Of a stretch of DNA of 64,000 nt, positions 1 through 9,521 are shown in pieces. How positions within the stretch are numbered: the stretch's first letter is position 1; the number at the start of each line of letters is the position of its first letter. The notes under the pieces were generated by a model. The model ran no database searches, was not told the DNA's origin, and saw only the letters and a program-made list of their open reading frames with translations. Location of the stretch: positions 62,001-126,000 of the forward strand of contig NZ_FOSG01000006.1 in NCBI RefSeq assembly GCF_900114215.1. The letters run 5' to 3'. The stretch comes from Streptomyces mangrovi (lineage in GTDB: Bacteria; Actinomycetota; Actinomycetes; Streptomycetales; Streptomycetaceae). Both the position numbers and the translations under genes were made by a program.

Positions 1-576
1 GGCGATGCCCTCGAGGAGGGTGAGCGGGAAGAAGAGCCAGGCCTGGTGGCGGGTGAGCAGGCCGCGGAAGCCCGTGCGGGTGGCGGCCTGCTCGCCGGTG
101 AAGACGAGGACGTCGGCGGCGACGTCGGGGTCCTTGTCGATGTGGTTGGGGTTGGAGTGGTGGCGGTTGTGCTTGTCGTTCCACCAGCCGTGGCTCATAC
201 CGAGCAGCAGGTTGCCGTGGACGAGTCCGATCCGGCGGTTGGTGGCCCGGCTGCCGCTGATCTGGGCATGGCCCGCGTCGTGGCCGATGAACGCGGTGCG
301 GGCGCACAGGACGGCGAGGACGGGGGCGAGAACGAGTACCCACCATGAGTCGCCGGTGAGCGCCATGCCGGTGACGACGGCGGCCAGACCGAGCGCGTTG
401 GCCGCTATGACGCGTGCGTACCAGCCGGTGCGCCGGTTGAGCAGCCCCTGTTCCCTGATGTCGCGCAGCAGGGGCGCGAACTCGCTGCCGGTTTCCGGTG
501 CGGGCTGCCTCGCGGCGGTTCTCGCGGGGTGCGGCAGAGCGGTTTCGTCGGTTGTGGGCATGCCGGGTGTGGACAT
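1..576 (-). CDS. Membrane fatty acid desaturase, C-terminus cut by window edge
   Basis: The gene runs off the left edge; 192 N-terminal residues are visible from the ATG at 574-576. The membrane di-iron desaturase signature is clear: histidine box 1 HDAGH and box 2 HNRHH lie in a context (GWWNDKHNRHHSNPNH) typical of acyl-lipid desaturases of the FA_desaturase family. Hydrophobic segments precede box 1. The third box (QxxHH) must lie outside the window. It would introduce a double bond into a membrane or carrier-bound acyl chain, with electrons from ferredoxin or cytochrome b5-type donors. It resembles the complete desaturase at 13567-14679, suggesting paralogy. No operon partner is visible on its 3' side; the next gene leftward is unseen. 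Confidence 0.88.
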   Translation of the reverse strand, partial: MSTPGMPTTDETALPHPARTAARQPAPETGSEFAPLLRDIREQGLLNRRTGWYARVIAANALGLAAVVTGMALTGDSWWVLVLAPVLAVLCARTAFIGHDAGHAQISGSRATNRRIGLVHGNLLLGMSHGWWNDKHNRHHSNPNHIDKDPDVAADVLVFTGEQAATRTGFRGLLTRHQAWLFFPLTLLEGIA

Positions 577-725
577 GGTTGCGCTCCGGTGTTCGATGGA
601 GGGGGTCGCGGTGCTCGGTTTCGTCCGATCGTTCGAGGTGCCCGGTGCCGCCGGGGGCGAGGGTCCGTGCCGCGGCGGCACCGGACCGTGGTGACACGGC
701 GGTGCGGACACGCCGCTCACATCGC

Positions 726-1937
726 TCACGCCGCGAGTGCGAAGTAGAAGAAGCCCGCCGCCAGCACGCCCGCCGCCGCGCGCAGGACCGTGCCGGTGCG
801 GTCCCACGGGGCCTCCAGGGGCCGGGCGAACTTCGCGATCGCCATGAGCAGCCCCGCGAAGAGCGGCATCCAGACCAGCCGCGCCAGAATCCATCCGGCC
901 GTGTCCGGCGTGGTGGTCAGGCCGGGGACCTCACCGAAGCGCGAGGCGGGAACCGCGGCGGCGAGCATCGCCGTCTGGTGCCAGCACAGGATCGTCATCG
1001 CCGACAGGTTGACGACCGCCACCGGGCCCCACAGGACGGGGCGCCGGAGCAGCCGGGCCAGCCGGTCGCGCAGCACGATCGCCGCACCGCACTGGAGGGC
1101 CGCCAGCGCGAGGACCAGCAGGGATGGCGGATGGGAGTTGGTACGGGACCGGCCGGGCACGCCCACCATCGACGCCGGGTAGTGGAAGACGAGCAGCAGG
1201 GCGGCGAACAGGGCCGCGCCGCCCGTGATCAGCAGCCACGCCTCACGCCGGCCCAGCCGCCTGTCCGCCCAGGAGACGCCCAACTGGTAGGCGAACATCC
1301 AGCCCGGGAGCAGGTTGAGCAGACTCAGCCAGGACGGCACGGCGTCCGCGTAAGGCCCGTAGCGGAGGAAGTCGACCACCGCGACGCAGCCGAGCAGCGG
1401 TGCCGCGGCCCAGAAGCCCAGACGCCGCGATGCCCGGACGCAGTACGGGGTGAGGGCGGTGATCACGCCGTAGACGCCGACGAACCACAGGGGCTGGACG
1501 ACCAGGGTCGACGCGGTGTGCAACGTGGCGGTCGGGATGCCGAGGCCGTAGTGCAGGGCCGGCAGGAGCAGCGCCCACACGGCGGTGACGCCGAGGACGG
1601 GGCGGCCCAGTCGCCTGAGGCGGCCGGCGGTCCACTGGCGGGCCGAACCTGCGCGGCGGCGGAAGGAGAGGTACGAGGAGTGGCCGCCGACCAGGAAGAA
1701 GACGCCCAGCATCTGGAGGAGCCAGCTTGCCGGAGCCAGCGAGCCGAACGCGGCCAGCGGGCTGGCGTTGTGCAGGCCGCCGCCGCTGTCGAGGGTGAGG
1801 CCGCCCAGCAGCCAGTGGCCGGTCGGGACGGCCAGGAGCGCCGCCGCGCGCAGGCCGTCGACGGCGCGGTCGCGGTGGGCGGGGGTCCGTTCGTCGATCC
1901 CGGTGGTGAGCTTCACGAGCTTCGCGGGGGCCTTCAC
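726..1937 (-). CDS. Membrane acyltransferase, family 3 (OafA/NodX-like)
   Basis: The 403-residue protein is very hydrophobic with about ten predicted membrane spans. Near the N-terminus it carries RAVDGLRAAALL and GVFFLVGGHSSYLSF, matching the start of acyltransferase family 3 proteins, which O-acylate exported sugars, lipids or antibiotics from the membrane. It starts with GTG at 1935-1937, overlapping the hydrolase stop by 4 bp (GTGA), so the two genes are translationally coupled in one leftward operon. The acyl acceptor cannot be told from sequence. The downstream gap to the desaturase (577-725) has no obvious gene. Confidence 0.75.
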   Translation of the reverse strand: MKAPAKLVKLTTGIDERTPAHRDRAVDGLRAAALLAVPTGHWLLGGLTLDSGGGLHNASPLAAFGSLAPASWLLQMLGVFFLVGGHSSYLSFRRRAGSARQWTAGRLRRLGRPVLGVTAVWALLLPALHYGLGIPTATLHTASTLVVQPLWFVGVYGVITALTPYCVRASRRLGFWAAAPLLGCVAVVDFLRYGPYADAVPSWLSLLNLLPGWMFAYQLGVSWADRRLGRREAWLLITGGAALFAALLLVFHYPASMVGVPGRSRTNSHPPSLLVLALAALQCGAAIVLRDRLARLLRRPVLWGPVAVVNLSAMTILCWHQTAMLAAAVPASRFGEVPGLTTTPDTAGWILARLVWMPLFAGLLMAIAKFARPLEAPWDRTGTVLRAAAGVLAAGFFYFALAA

Positions 1938-2911
1938 CGCAGGTCTCCGCGGGTGATCGCCGCGAACGCGGTCAGAGTGGAGGTGCCGGGGGTGAGGTAC
2001 CCGTCGTGTGCCGGGACGTCGTCGGCGGGCAGGACGGTCGCGCCGAAGCCGGGCGAGGTGGGGTCCGCGCCGTGGCCCAGGCCCAGGATCTCGACGTTGG
2101 GGACGCGGTCGATCCAGTCCTTCGGGGACTTCGCCGCCCAGACGCGGGCGTCGGTGCCGAGTGCGGTGACGTCGTCGGCGCGCATGCCGGGCGAGCCCAT
2201 GACGACGATGTCGCCCGCGTCGGTGTCGGAGGCGGCGAGGCCGCAGACCACCGAACCGTAGCTGTGACAGAAGAGGGAGGGATCGGGTAGGCCCGCCGCG
2301 TCCAGGCCGTCGGTGAAACGGGTGAGGCGCTCGGCGCCGGCCTCGGCGAGCCGGCCCGTCGCCAGGTCCGGGCCGATACCGGAGGGGGTGGTGTAGCCGG
2401 CCCAGGCGATGACGGCCGTGTCGTCGCCCGCCTCCTCCTGAAGGGCGGCCGCCTGCTGCGCTGTGGTGCCGAACGCGGAGAGGCCGGTGTCCGAGCCGGG
2501 GACGATCACCGCGATGTGGGCGGCGTTCTCCAGGTCGCCCGCGACCTGCGCGATCATGCCGCGGCCGCGCGGGTCGTACGCCAGGACCTGGTCGCCCGCA
2601 TGGGCGTTGGCCTCGTAACGGAGGTGTACGGGGGCGCCGTCGAGGTTGCCCACCACGGTGGGGTGGTCCCTGACGAGTCCGCGCTGCTGGGCGCCGGTCA
2701 GACCGGCGAAGAAGGCCGCGACCTCGTGCGGGCCGGCCGTGGCGGGGTCCGGTGGCTCCTTGCCCGGGAAGCCGTCCGCCAGCCAGGCGGCGGTGCCGGG
2801 GAGCGGACCGATCGGTGGGCTCTGGGCGCTCGCCGCGGCCCGGCCCGCCGTGCCGCCGGCCAGCAGTGCGGTCAGCAGGGCGGTGATCAGAGTCTTCCTG
2901 AAGCGGCGCAT
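1934..2911 (-). CDS. Alpha/beta hydrolase (DUF1023 type) with signal peptide
   Basis: The 325-residue protein starts at ATG 2909-2911 behind a GGAGGAGAGGG ribosome site. A cationic N-terminus (MRRFRKTL) followed by a hydrophobic alanine-rich stretch looks like a Sec signal peptide. The body is an alpha/beta-hydrolase of the DUF1023 group: the nucleophile elbow is HSYGS (G-x-S-x-G variant), an acid probably lies in VMGSPGMRADD, and a C-terminal His in VPAHDGYL. Substrate is unknown; ester or lipid hydrolysis at the cell surface is likely. The upstream helicase remnant reads in frame into it without a stop, but the ribosome site and signal peptide fix the real start. Confidence 0.8.
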   Translation of the reverse strand: MRRFRKTLITALLTALLAGGTAGRAAASAQSPPIGPLPGTAAWLADGFPGKEPPDPATAGPHEVAAFFAGLTGAQQRGLVRDHPTVVGNLDGAPVHLRYEANAHAGDQVLAYDPRGRGMIAQVAGDLENAAHIAVIVPGSDTGLSAFGTTAQQAAALQEEAGDDTAVIAWAGYTTPSGIGPDLATGRLAEAGAERLTRFTDGLDAAGLPDPSLFCHSYGSVVCGLAASDTDAGDIVVMGSPGMRADDVTALGTDARVWAAKSPKDWIDRVPNVEILGLGHGADPTSPGFGATVLPADDVPAHDGYLTPGTSTLTAFAAITRGDLR

Positions 2912-3119
2912 CCGTCCCTCTCCTCCGTCGCGTCCGTGGTGACGGTGGGAAGGTAGGAAGGCGGCGGGGAGCGGGGCGTCACTCCGGGGAGCCAAGTCGG
3001 CAGTGATACCCGGGTAGGGGGTGGGGCAGCAGCCGTTGTTCTCCGTCCGCGGTGAACACCGGGTGAGGTGAGGGGACTCGGGCGGGCGACAGAACGCTGG
3101 AGGCGGCGGGTCAGGGGGT

Positions 3120-4387
3120 GCTTGGCAGCCCATGTCGTCCGGTTCCTCGCCGGTCAGCAGCGAGGCGGACCACAGGGGGATCTCCTGCGTGGTGCGGTAG
3201 TTGATCCGCAGCCTGTGCGAGCGTCCCATCACCGGGATGCCGAGCGAGTGCAGTGAGACACGGTTGCCGTATATCCGCTGGCGGGTGTCGCCGGCGATGA
3301 ACAGGTCGTCGGGACCGGGGGCCGAGAGGGACCGGAGGAACCGCCACTGTGCGGGATGCAGGTCCTGTGCCTCGTCGACCACCACGTGCCGGAACGGCCG
3401 CTCACCGAGTTCCTCCGCGACACGCGCCGCCTCGGCGCGCACCTGCAGGAAGGCCCGCTCGCCGGCCTGCCGCAACTGCTCCTCGAATCCTGGTCCAGGA
3501 ACACGTCCGTGAAGTCGAGATCCAGGCGGCGGGCGATCCGCGCCCAGCGTGCGGTGATCTCCTTCTGGTCGAAGACCAGCTCCAGGCTCCGCTCGAGTTC
3601 GGCGGCCAGGTCCTTGGTGTAGGTAGTCAGCAGCACGCAGCCGTCGGGCGCGTCGGCGGGCAGCTGCCGCGCCAGGATCTCCTGCAGCTCGTCGGTGCCG
3701 GAGACCAGTGCGCCCCGGCCGCGTGAACGGGCCATGGTGGTCGAGAGTTCGTCACCGCCCGAGGAGTCGGCCGAATCCGGCGCGGTCCGGGCGTATGCCT
3801 GGACGATCTCCCGGTGGATCTCGGCCGGTTCCATTCCGGTGGCGAGTCCGAGGAGCACGTCGTGCTGCTGCTCCGGGGGCACCTTGTGCAGTGCCTCCCG
3901 ATGAGTCTCGTCCGGCACCAGCCGGATGATGGGCAGGATCTCCTCGTCCACGCCGAGGCTGCGAAGCACCTTGTCCGGGAACTTCGGGACGGGGAACAGA
4001 GGGGCGGGCTCTTCGGCCGCCCGGGCGCGCAGCCCGGCCGTGACCCGCTCCAGAGCGACGTCGTTGCGGATCTCGACGCCCTGGGTGGCCTCGTTGACCG
4101 AGGCACGGTGCTTCGCGGCCCACTCGTTGGCCTTGTCGTGGGGAAGGACTCCCAGCAGCAGGTAGCCGTCACCGGTTTCCGCCTTGAGGACGACGCCCCG
4201 CCAGAAGTCGGTGATGTGGGATGGTCCGGATCCGCGGGTCCCGCTGGTGTGTCAGCTTTTCGAGGTGGAGTCCCGCGTATGTGGCCGCAGCGAACTTCTC
4301 GAACACCTCGTACACGCGTCTCTGGACGGCTTTCTCCAACCCGGCGAACTCCAGCAGGAAGTCCCGGTGCATGCCCGGTGTCGCCAT
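3120..4387 (-). pseudogene. UvrD/Rep-like helicase remnant, two frameshifts and 3' truncation
   Basis: Read leftward from ATG 4385-4387, an N-terminal segment (MATPGMHRDFLLEFAGLEKA, then THQRDPRIRTI) switches frame near 4219 into ITDFWRGVVLKAE and a long middle region. It switches back near 3490 to EEQLRQAGERAFLQ, VVVDEAQDLHPAQWRFL and FIAGDTRQRIYGNR, which are superfamily 1 helicase motifs II and III. The protein then ends soon after LLTGEEPDDMG, well before the C-terminal helicase motifs. Together the pieces match a nuclease/UvrD-type helicase found in Streptomyces defence and repair contexts. Two frameshifts plus loss of the 3' end indicate a dead gene. It sits close to McrBC, so it may be the remains of a defence gene. 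Confidence 0.8.
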
Positions 4388-4434
4388 TCCGTCCCTTCGG
4401 AGGCCCTCCTCGGATTACCTCAATCTACTGAGAG

Positions 4435-4671
4435 TCACCTGTGGGGGAGGGGAGACCGGGTGAACCGTCCGTCGCGTCTCCGGGGGGCCGGGCCGCCATC
4501 GCACGCGCCCATGGGGCCGGAGCCGTACGGGCGCATGCGGTGGCGGCCCGCGAAGGTCACCGGCGCTGGACGGGGAAGGACGCCGTCTTTGGGGTGGTTG
4601 TCGTAGACCCGGGAGACGGGCTTTCCGAGGAACTCGGCCAGGGCGGTGACATCCCGGAGCGGCTCGGTCAT
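4435..4671 (-). CDS. Small excisionase-like/helix-turn-helix protein, possibly decayed
   Basis: The 78-residue reading frame starts at ATG 4669-4671 behind GGAGGC. Its first 30 residues (RDVTALAEFLGKPVSRVYDN) look like the winged helix of excisionase or MerR-type small DNA-binding proteins, but the second half is Pro/Arg-rich and unlike the family. It may be a frameshifted remnant of a mobile-element gene. The surrounding 4388-5209 stretch has no other convincing gene. Function is a guess from the first half only. Confidence 0.35.
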   Translation of the reverse strand: MTEPLRDVTALAEFLGKPVSRVYDNHPKDGVLPRPAPVTFAGRHRMRPYGSGPMGACDGGPAPRRRDGRFTRSPLPHR

Positions 4672-4951
4672 GGTGCCTCCGGATGACTTGATCACCTGGG
4701 GAGGACGAAGGTATGGAGGAGCGGCCGCGCCAAAGGCGTTGTCCGTTCCTCTGCAGGCGGTCACCCTCGGTGAGAGGTAGCCGTCTGGGCGGGGGAGCGT
4801 GGTGCGGGGAGGGCGCCGGTGTCCCGGGCCGGTGGGCGGAGTCAGCACCGAGTCGGCACGGGGTGGCGTGGGCCCGCCCGCAGGGGACGGGTCCACGCCG
4901 TTGAACTGGTCGTTTGCCGTGCGGTGCCGCTTCTGGTAAGGCGGGTTGTAG

Positions 4952-5155
4952 CAGTTCGAGAACATCTGGCTGCGCACCAAGCGCTACACCGTCAAAGGCC
5001 AGGTCAGAAGCGGTACGGGAGGCATCTGTCACATCCTCTTCCCGGCCAAGCCCTCCCCGGCCCAGCGCCGCGCGCTACGCGCGTTCGGTATCCGCCGACC
5101 CGGAGCCCCGGCGGTCCGCCGTGCCTGTGATGGACCGGTGCCCCATCGGCCGTGA
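4952..5155 (+). other. Possible decayed coding fragment
   Basis: An open stretch follows an in-frame TAG and encodes QFENIWLRTKRYTVKG and CHILFPAKPSPAQRRALRAF, then a stop. The composition looks protein-like (the carboxy end of some enzyme or mobile-element protein) but there is no start codon or ribosome site and I do not recognise the family. With the excisionase-like gene and the helicase pseudogene it gives this region the look of an eroded insertion. Confidence 0.22.
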
Positions 5156-5209
5156 CGCCTCGTGCGGGAGAACACCGGTACTTCAGGAGCACGGCGGATT
5201 CCCCATGCC

Positions 5210-5950
5210 TCAAGCCATGCGGGTTGCACTCCCGGAATCCCAGTGGTCGTGTGGTTGGTGACCTGCCGTCCGGTGACGGACCTGGAAGAGACGGCAGGAG
5301 AGGGGGTCGCCGTCCCCCGGGGCGTCGAGGACGTCCACCTGGTCGACGACGAGTCCGTGCTCGGTGAGCAGGTCCTCCCACAGTTCGGGTGTGAGGACCC
5401 ACATCCGGACGGTCAGCCGGCCGCCGCCGGCCAGGGGCAGGGTCTCCGGCCGGGCGGTGACGGTGGTCGAGGGGCCGTGTCCGTCGGAGTCGGTGTGCAG
5501 GACGGAGAAGACCAGGCGGCCGCCGGGGCGCAGCGCGGTGGCGACAGCGGGCAGGAGCCGCCGGGGGTCGATGTAGGCGAAACCGTGGACGGAGTAGATC
5601 ACGTCGTACGGCTCCGCGGTGCGCAGATGTTCGACGGCGTCGGCCAGGATCAGATTCAGGCCGGGCTGCCGGCCGTACCGGGTGCGGGCGCGCTCGTGCT
5701 GGGTGGCCGAGGCGTCGACCGCGTCGACCAGGGCACCGTGCTCACGGGCCAGGTGGGCGGCGTACCTGCCTGTCCCGGAGCCGAGATCCAGCACGCGGCG
5801 ACCGGAGACGGCCCCGAGGATCTCGACTCCGGGGCCGTTCGGCCGGAAACCCCAGGTGAAGCGGTCCACGTCGGGTATGTGGGTGCCACGCGTCAGATGA
5901 TGCGCGCCGTAAGCGGTCCAGGCGTCGGAGTTCACTGGTTCGGCGTCCAT
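5210..5950 (-). CDS. SAM-dependent class I methyltransferase
   Basis: The 246-residue protein has the class I methyltransferase fold: motif [17 protein letters not shown] near residue 50, the acidic ribose-binding residue in LVDAVDAS, a post-motif region [19 protein letters not shown], and [13 protein letters not shown]. The N-terminal region ([14 protein letters not shown]) resembles Streptomyces small-molecule methyltransferases of the Methyltransf_25/UbiE type. Substrate is unknown. It is a single gene, separated by about 130 bp from McrC. The start at 5948-5950 is the first ATG and gives the usual length. Confidence 0.82.
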   Translation of the reverse strand: MDAEPVNSDAWTAYGAHHLTRGTHIPDVDRFTWGFRPNGPGVEILGAVSGRRVLDLGSGTGRYAAHLAREHGALVDAVDASATQHERARTRYGRQPGLNLILADAVEHLRTAEPYDVIYSVHGFAYIDPRRLLPAVATALRPGGRLVFSVLHTDSDGHGPSTTVTARPETLPLAGGGRLTVRMWVLTPELWEDLLTEHGLVVDQVDVLDAPGDGDPLSCRLFQVRHRTAGHQPHDHWDSGSATRMA

Positions 5951-6082
5951 GGTGCGGCCCTTCCGTGATGACGGGTCGGGAACGGTCGTGGGGTTCGCGC
6001 CGGTCCGGCAGCAGGAGGTGCCGGGAAGCCGCTGCCCGTCACCGGCCGGTTCCGCGAGGGCTGCCGGGCCGGAGGAAGCCGA

Positions 6083-7378
6083 CTACGCCTGGTCGGTGAT
6101 CGCGGTGAAGTCGGCAGCGAGTTCTCTCAGCGGTCCGGCCGCCTGGTGGGGCGGTAGGCGGGTGTCCAGGCCCAGGACCCTGATCTTTCCGAGGGTTCTT
6201 CCGCGTGGACCGGTGATGGTCAGGGTGCGGCGGGTCGGGCCCTGAGGCCCGGGGTGGACGATGGCCGCGAGAGGGGCGTCGGGAGTGGTGTAGCCGGCTA
6301 TGTAGGTCAGGAGTTGGTGCCGGTCCTCGGAGTTCACGGCCTTTTCGGTGTACGTCTTGTACTTGGCGTCGATGGGCAGGAAGCGGGGCTGCGAAGCGGG
6401 AAAGCGCAGCAACACGTCGGGGACGAAGGGTTTTCTGGTCTTGCCGATGTCACCGGTCGTCCTGATCCCGTGTCCGTCGGCGCTGCTCACGTGACGGCCG
6501 CCGAACTCGATGGCTGCGTGGTGGGCCATGCGGCGGACGACCCGTTCCCACAGCACGTCCATGTTGAGGAGCATGCTGTCCGCCCGCAGTCCTCGTTCGG
6601 TCAGAAGGTCGGTGACCCCTCCCCGCTCCACGGTGAGGACGAGACGGGCCCAGGTGTGGGCGAGCCGGTAGTGCCCGTTCAGCCGTGTGTACCGGGCTCG
6701 CGCGAGCATGCGGGGTGCGTCGCCGGGGCGGGCGGGGCGGGGGAAGCGCGCTGCCGTCTCCCTCAGAGTGTGGGCGAGCGCCGGATCGGTGGCCAGGTCT
6801 GCCGCAGCGGACAGCGCGGCCCCGCAGACCAGGTTCTCCCAGACGCGCGCATCACGTTCGAAGGTACGGACGTGCAGCCGGTCGACGGCACCGTAGCGGC
6901 GAGTCGCCTGGGCACGTACGTCGAGCCGTCCGCGCAGTACCGGTTCGACCCGGTCCATTCGCCGGTAGTCGCGTCGCAGTCCGTGGTGCAGAAGGTGTAA
7001 GCACTCGGCCAGGAGGGCGGATAGCGCGATGTCGGCATAGCCGGATTCACCGATCAGCCATTTCCGGACGGTCGGCTCGTGGGGCACAGGGGTGCCCTGG
7101 GCGTAGCAGAGCCAGGTGATCAGTTGTTTTCCCGGTATGTCCAGCTTCGGGCCGAGGGCCAGCCGTACCCGGTCCAGTGCCAGTACACCGACCGTGGAGC
7201 GGGCCGTCAGGGTCCAGCCTCTACGGGTCTCCCGTAGGCCGATCTTCTTGATGTCCCGCAGGAGGGTCAGCGTGCGGAGGTCTACCTCGGTGAGTTGGTC
7301 GCGGCGCAGCTGGAGAGATTCGTGTTCCTGAACGACGAGCGGAGTCAGAGTGGTTCGCCCGGCCCGGTGGTCAGTCAT
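6083..7378 (-). CDS. mcrC: McrC-like restriction subunit (PD-(D/E)XK nuclease)
   Basis: This is the nuclease partner of a type IV (McrBC) system that cuts DNA carrying modified bases. I chose ATG 7376-7378, which overlaps the mcrB stop by 8 bp and gives 431 residues. The N-terminal half is the McrC beta/alpha region that contacts McrB. The nuclease core is visible as FVPDVLLRF (Asp of PD) about residue 320 and FLPIDAKYK (D-x-K) about residue 333, with GYTTPDAPLAAIVHP after it. The tight overlap with mcrB indicates co-translation of a complex with fixed stoichiometry. Confidence 0.88.
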   Translation of the reverse strand: MTDHRAGRTTLTPLVVQEHESLQLRRDQLTEVDLRTLTLLRDIKKIGLRETRRGWTLTARSTVGVLALDRVRLALGPKLDIPGKQLITWLCYAQGTPVPHEPTVRKWLIGESGYADIALSALLAECLHLLHHGLRRDYRRMDRVEPVLRGRLDVRAQATRRYGAVDRLHVRTFERDARVWENLVCGAALSAAADLATDPALAHTLRETAARFPRPARPGDAPRMLARARYTRLNGHYRLAHTWARLVLTVERGGVTDLLTERGLRADSMLLNMDVLWERVVRRMAHHAAIEFGGRHVSSADGHGIRTTGDIGKTRKPFVPDVLLRFPASQPRFLPIDAKYKTYTEKAVNSEDRHQLLTYIAGYTTPDAPLAAIVHPGPQGPTRRTLTITGPRGRTLGKIRVLGLDTRLPPHQAAGPLRELAADFTAITDQA

Positions 7379-9497
7379 CGAGGACATCACCGGTTTCGGC
7401 GAACTCGTTGGCCAGTTTGGCGGCGAGGTCCTGAGCACCCATCCGGGCGACCCGCCCCGAGGCCTGATCCACCAGTTCGCCGAGCACCGCCCTCAGCGGC
7501 TCCGGCCGGCCGAGTGCGTAGTCCTCGATCTGGGGGACGATCTCGTGGTAGAAGACCGCCTCGAGCTCCTCCTCGGTGGTGATCGGGCGGTCGTTCCACA
7601 GCAGGCACGCGTGGCCGATGCGGTGGTCCGGGCCGAACTCGGCGACCAGGCGGTCGTTGAGTACGGAGAGGAAGACCCCGAGGTCGAGGGGGCCGACGGA
7701 CCCGTCGAGTGTCTCGGGGTCCGGGGGGACCTCGATGAACCCGAAGCGGCGGCGGATCGCCGCGTCGAGGTGCCCGATGCTCCGGTCGGCCGTGTTCATG
7801 GTGCCGACGACCCGGACGTTGTGCGGCACCGCGGCCCATTTCCCGCTGGTCGGCAACCTGACCGGGGTGCCCCGCTTGTCCATTTCCAGCAAGGTGACGA
7901 GTTCGCCGAGGACACGCGCCAGGTCACCGCGGTTGATCTCGTCGATGACGAGGAGGAACCGCCGGTCCGGCGCCTTCGCGGCCGCCTTGCAGATTTGCAG
8001 GAAGAGCCCTTCCTGCAACCGGAGGTTCAGCCCCGGGCCGCTTTCCGCGGGGGCGGGTTTGAACCCTTCGACGAAGTCCTCGTAACCGTAGGAGGGGTGA
8101 AAGGTCACCATGGTGACCGCCGGTACGCCGCTGCCGCCGGAGTCGCCGAGCAGGCCGGTCACCGCCGCTGAGCGGTCCGCCGCCGGTGCTTCGATCGCAT
8201 CGGCCCGGTCGGCCACCGCCAGGGCCACGCTGAGCGCCAGCCGGGTCTTCCCCGTGCCGGGCGGGCCGTGGACGATGATCTGCCCCTTGCGCTCGAGGAT
8301 GTCCATGGCGTACTTGACCGAGGCCGGAAGCTCGGTCAGGGCCGGATCAGGCACGGCGCCGGTGGACGGTGTCGTCCTGCGCCCTTCCCGGATACGCCGC
8401 ATCAGTTTCTCGGGGACCTTGGCGAATGTCTGCCGCCAGGCGTTCTCCGGCGCGTCGAGGGTCTGCGCGTAGGAGTCGTCCCACCGCACGCCGACCGTGT
8501 GCCGGTACTCCGTGTGCTTCTCGTCGAAGGCGTAGCCTCCGGTGACCGTCCCCAGCGCGAGCACTTCGGTCGTACCGCGGTTGGCGACGACCAGGTCACC
8601 CTCCTCCAGGTCGCGGAACGCCAGCAGTTGCCGGGCCAGGCGCAGGTTTCCGCCGGCCGACCGCGGCCACTCGGCGTCCAGGGCGCTTTTCAGCTCCGTG
8701 TCACTCTCGTACTGGCCGAGGTCGCCGATCTCGTCCCATCCGACGCGGATGTACCGCCCCTCGCGGCATTCCTCCCACAGTCGGCCGCGTTCGCCCGGTG
8801 CGATCTTCCACACCGCCCGCTGACGCGGCCGCGGGTCGTAGTGCCGGTACAGGAAGCGCATCACTTCCTGCGGATGCCATCCGTCGAACACCGGCCGGTC
8901 CCGGACCAGGGAGAGCAGGTTCCGGTTGGCCTGCCAGGTGCGGACGCCTCCGTAGGTCTGGTAGGGCTTGCCGCCGAGGAGTTCGCTGAAGTGCCGTACG
9001 TGGGCGGCGGAGAAGACCGGCAGGAACTCGTCGGGGAAGTAGAGCGCCAGCGTCTTGGTGACGAGTGCCTGCCCGTACACCAGTGTGCCAAGGTCGTTGA
9101 TCCTGTTGAAGTCGCCGCCCTCGGCGGCGTCGAAGGCTTCGGTGAATTCCTGGCGGACCGTGCTCCACGCCTCGAGGTGATCGAGCTTGCGCAGTGGAGC
9201 CGGGAGCCGCCATTCGCCGCTGCGGTGGCGGTAGATGATGTGCTTGGCGGCGCTCCCGCCCCGGATGCTGCCGAACGCCTCGGTTCCGTACTCCATGAGC
9301 CAGCAGAACGAGCGGGTGGTGTCCCCGTGCTGTTGCGCGCCGAGTGCGTATCGTTCCACCGGGAGGGTGGGCCAGTCCTCGCGAGGGAACTCGGTGAGCA
9401 CTCGCTGACGGTCCTCGGCGGCTCTTGCGACTACGTCGGCCAGAGCTCCCCGGTCAAAGGCTTTGGCCCTCTCCACCACGTCGGTTCCGCTGTCCAT
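7371..9497 (-). CDS. mcrB: McrB-like AAA+ GTPase with N-terminal modified-DNA reader
   Basis: The motor subunit of the McrBC pair is 708 residues from ATG 9495-9497 (a GTG at 9519-9521 would add eight). The C-terminal half is an McrB AAA+ domain: Walker A GPPGTGKTRLAL about residue 410, FHPSYGYEDFVEGFKP, Walker B LLVIDEINRGDLARVLGE about residue 514, and VGTMNTADRSIGHLDAAIRR with the arginine finger. The N-terminal half has an EVE/PUA-like segment (YIRVGWDEIGDLGQY, GDLVVANRGTTEVLALGTV) suited to flipping and reading a modified base. The reader determines which modified DNA is attacked; 5-methylcytosine-type marks are most likely but not provable here. Confidence 0.88.
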   Translation of the reverse strand: MDSGTDVVERAKAFDRGALADVVARAAEDRQRVLTEFPREDWPTLPVERYALGAQQHGDTTRSFCWLMEYGTEAFGSIRGGSAAKHIIYRHRSGEWRLPAPLRKLDHLEAWSTVRQEFTEAFDAAEGGDFNRINDLGTLVYGQALVTKTLALYFPDEFLPVFSAAHVRHFSELLGGKPYQTYGGVRTWQANRNLLSLVRDRPVFDGWHPQEVMRFLYRHYDPRPRQRAVWKIAPGERGRLWEECREGRYIRVGWDEIGDLGQYESDTELKSALDAEWPRSAGGNLRLARQLLAFRDLEEGDLVVANRGTTEVLALGTVTGGYAFDEKHTEYRHTVGVRWDDSYAQTLDAPENAWRQTFAKVPEKLMRRIREGRRTTPSTGAVPDPALTELPASVKYAMDILERKGQIIVHGPPGTGKTRLALSVALAVADRADAIEAPAADRSAAVTGLLGDSGGSGVPAVTMVTFHPSYGYEDFVEGFKPAPAESGPGLNLRLQEGLFLQICKAAAKAPDRRFLLVIDEINRGDLARVLGELVTLLEMDKRGTPVRLPTSGKWAAVPHNVRVVGTMNTADRSIGHLDAAIRRRFGFIEVPPDPETLDGSVGPLDLGVFLSVLNDRLVAEFGPDHRIGHACLLWNDRPITTEEELEAVFYHEIVPQIEDYALGRPEPLRAVLGELVDQASGRVARMGAQDLAAKLANEFAETGDVLDD

Positions 9498-9521
9498 GCC
9501 GTCATGGTTCCCCACGATCAC

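Noticed and set aside
498..2261. 587-codon plus-strand open frame
   Set aside because: Antisense to the acyltransferase and hydrolase genes; Arg/Gly/Gln-rich composition typical of shadow frames at high GC.
1934..3475. A 513-codon frame joining helicase motifs to the hydrolase
   Set aside because: The hydrolase has its own ribosome site and signal peptide at 2911; the join is an accident of the truncated pseudogene lacking a stop.
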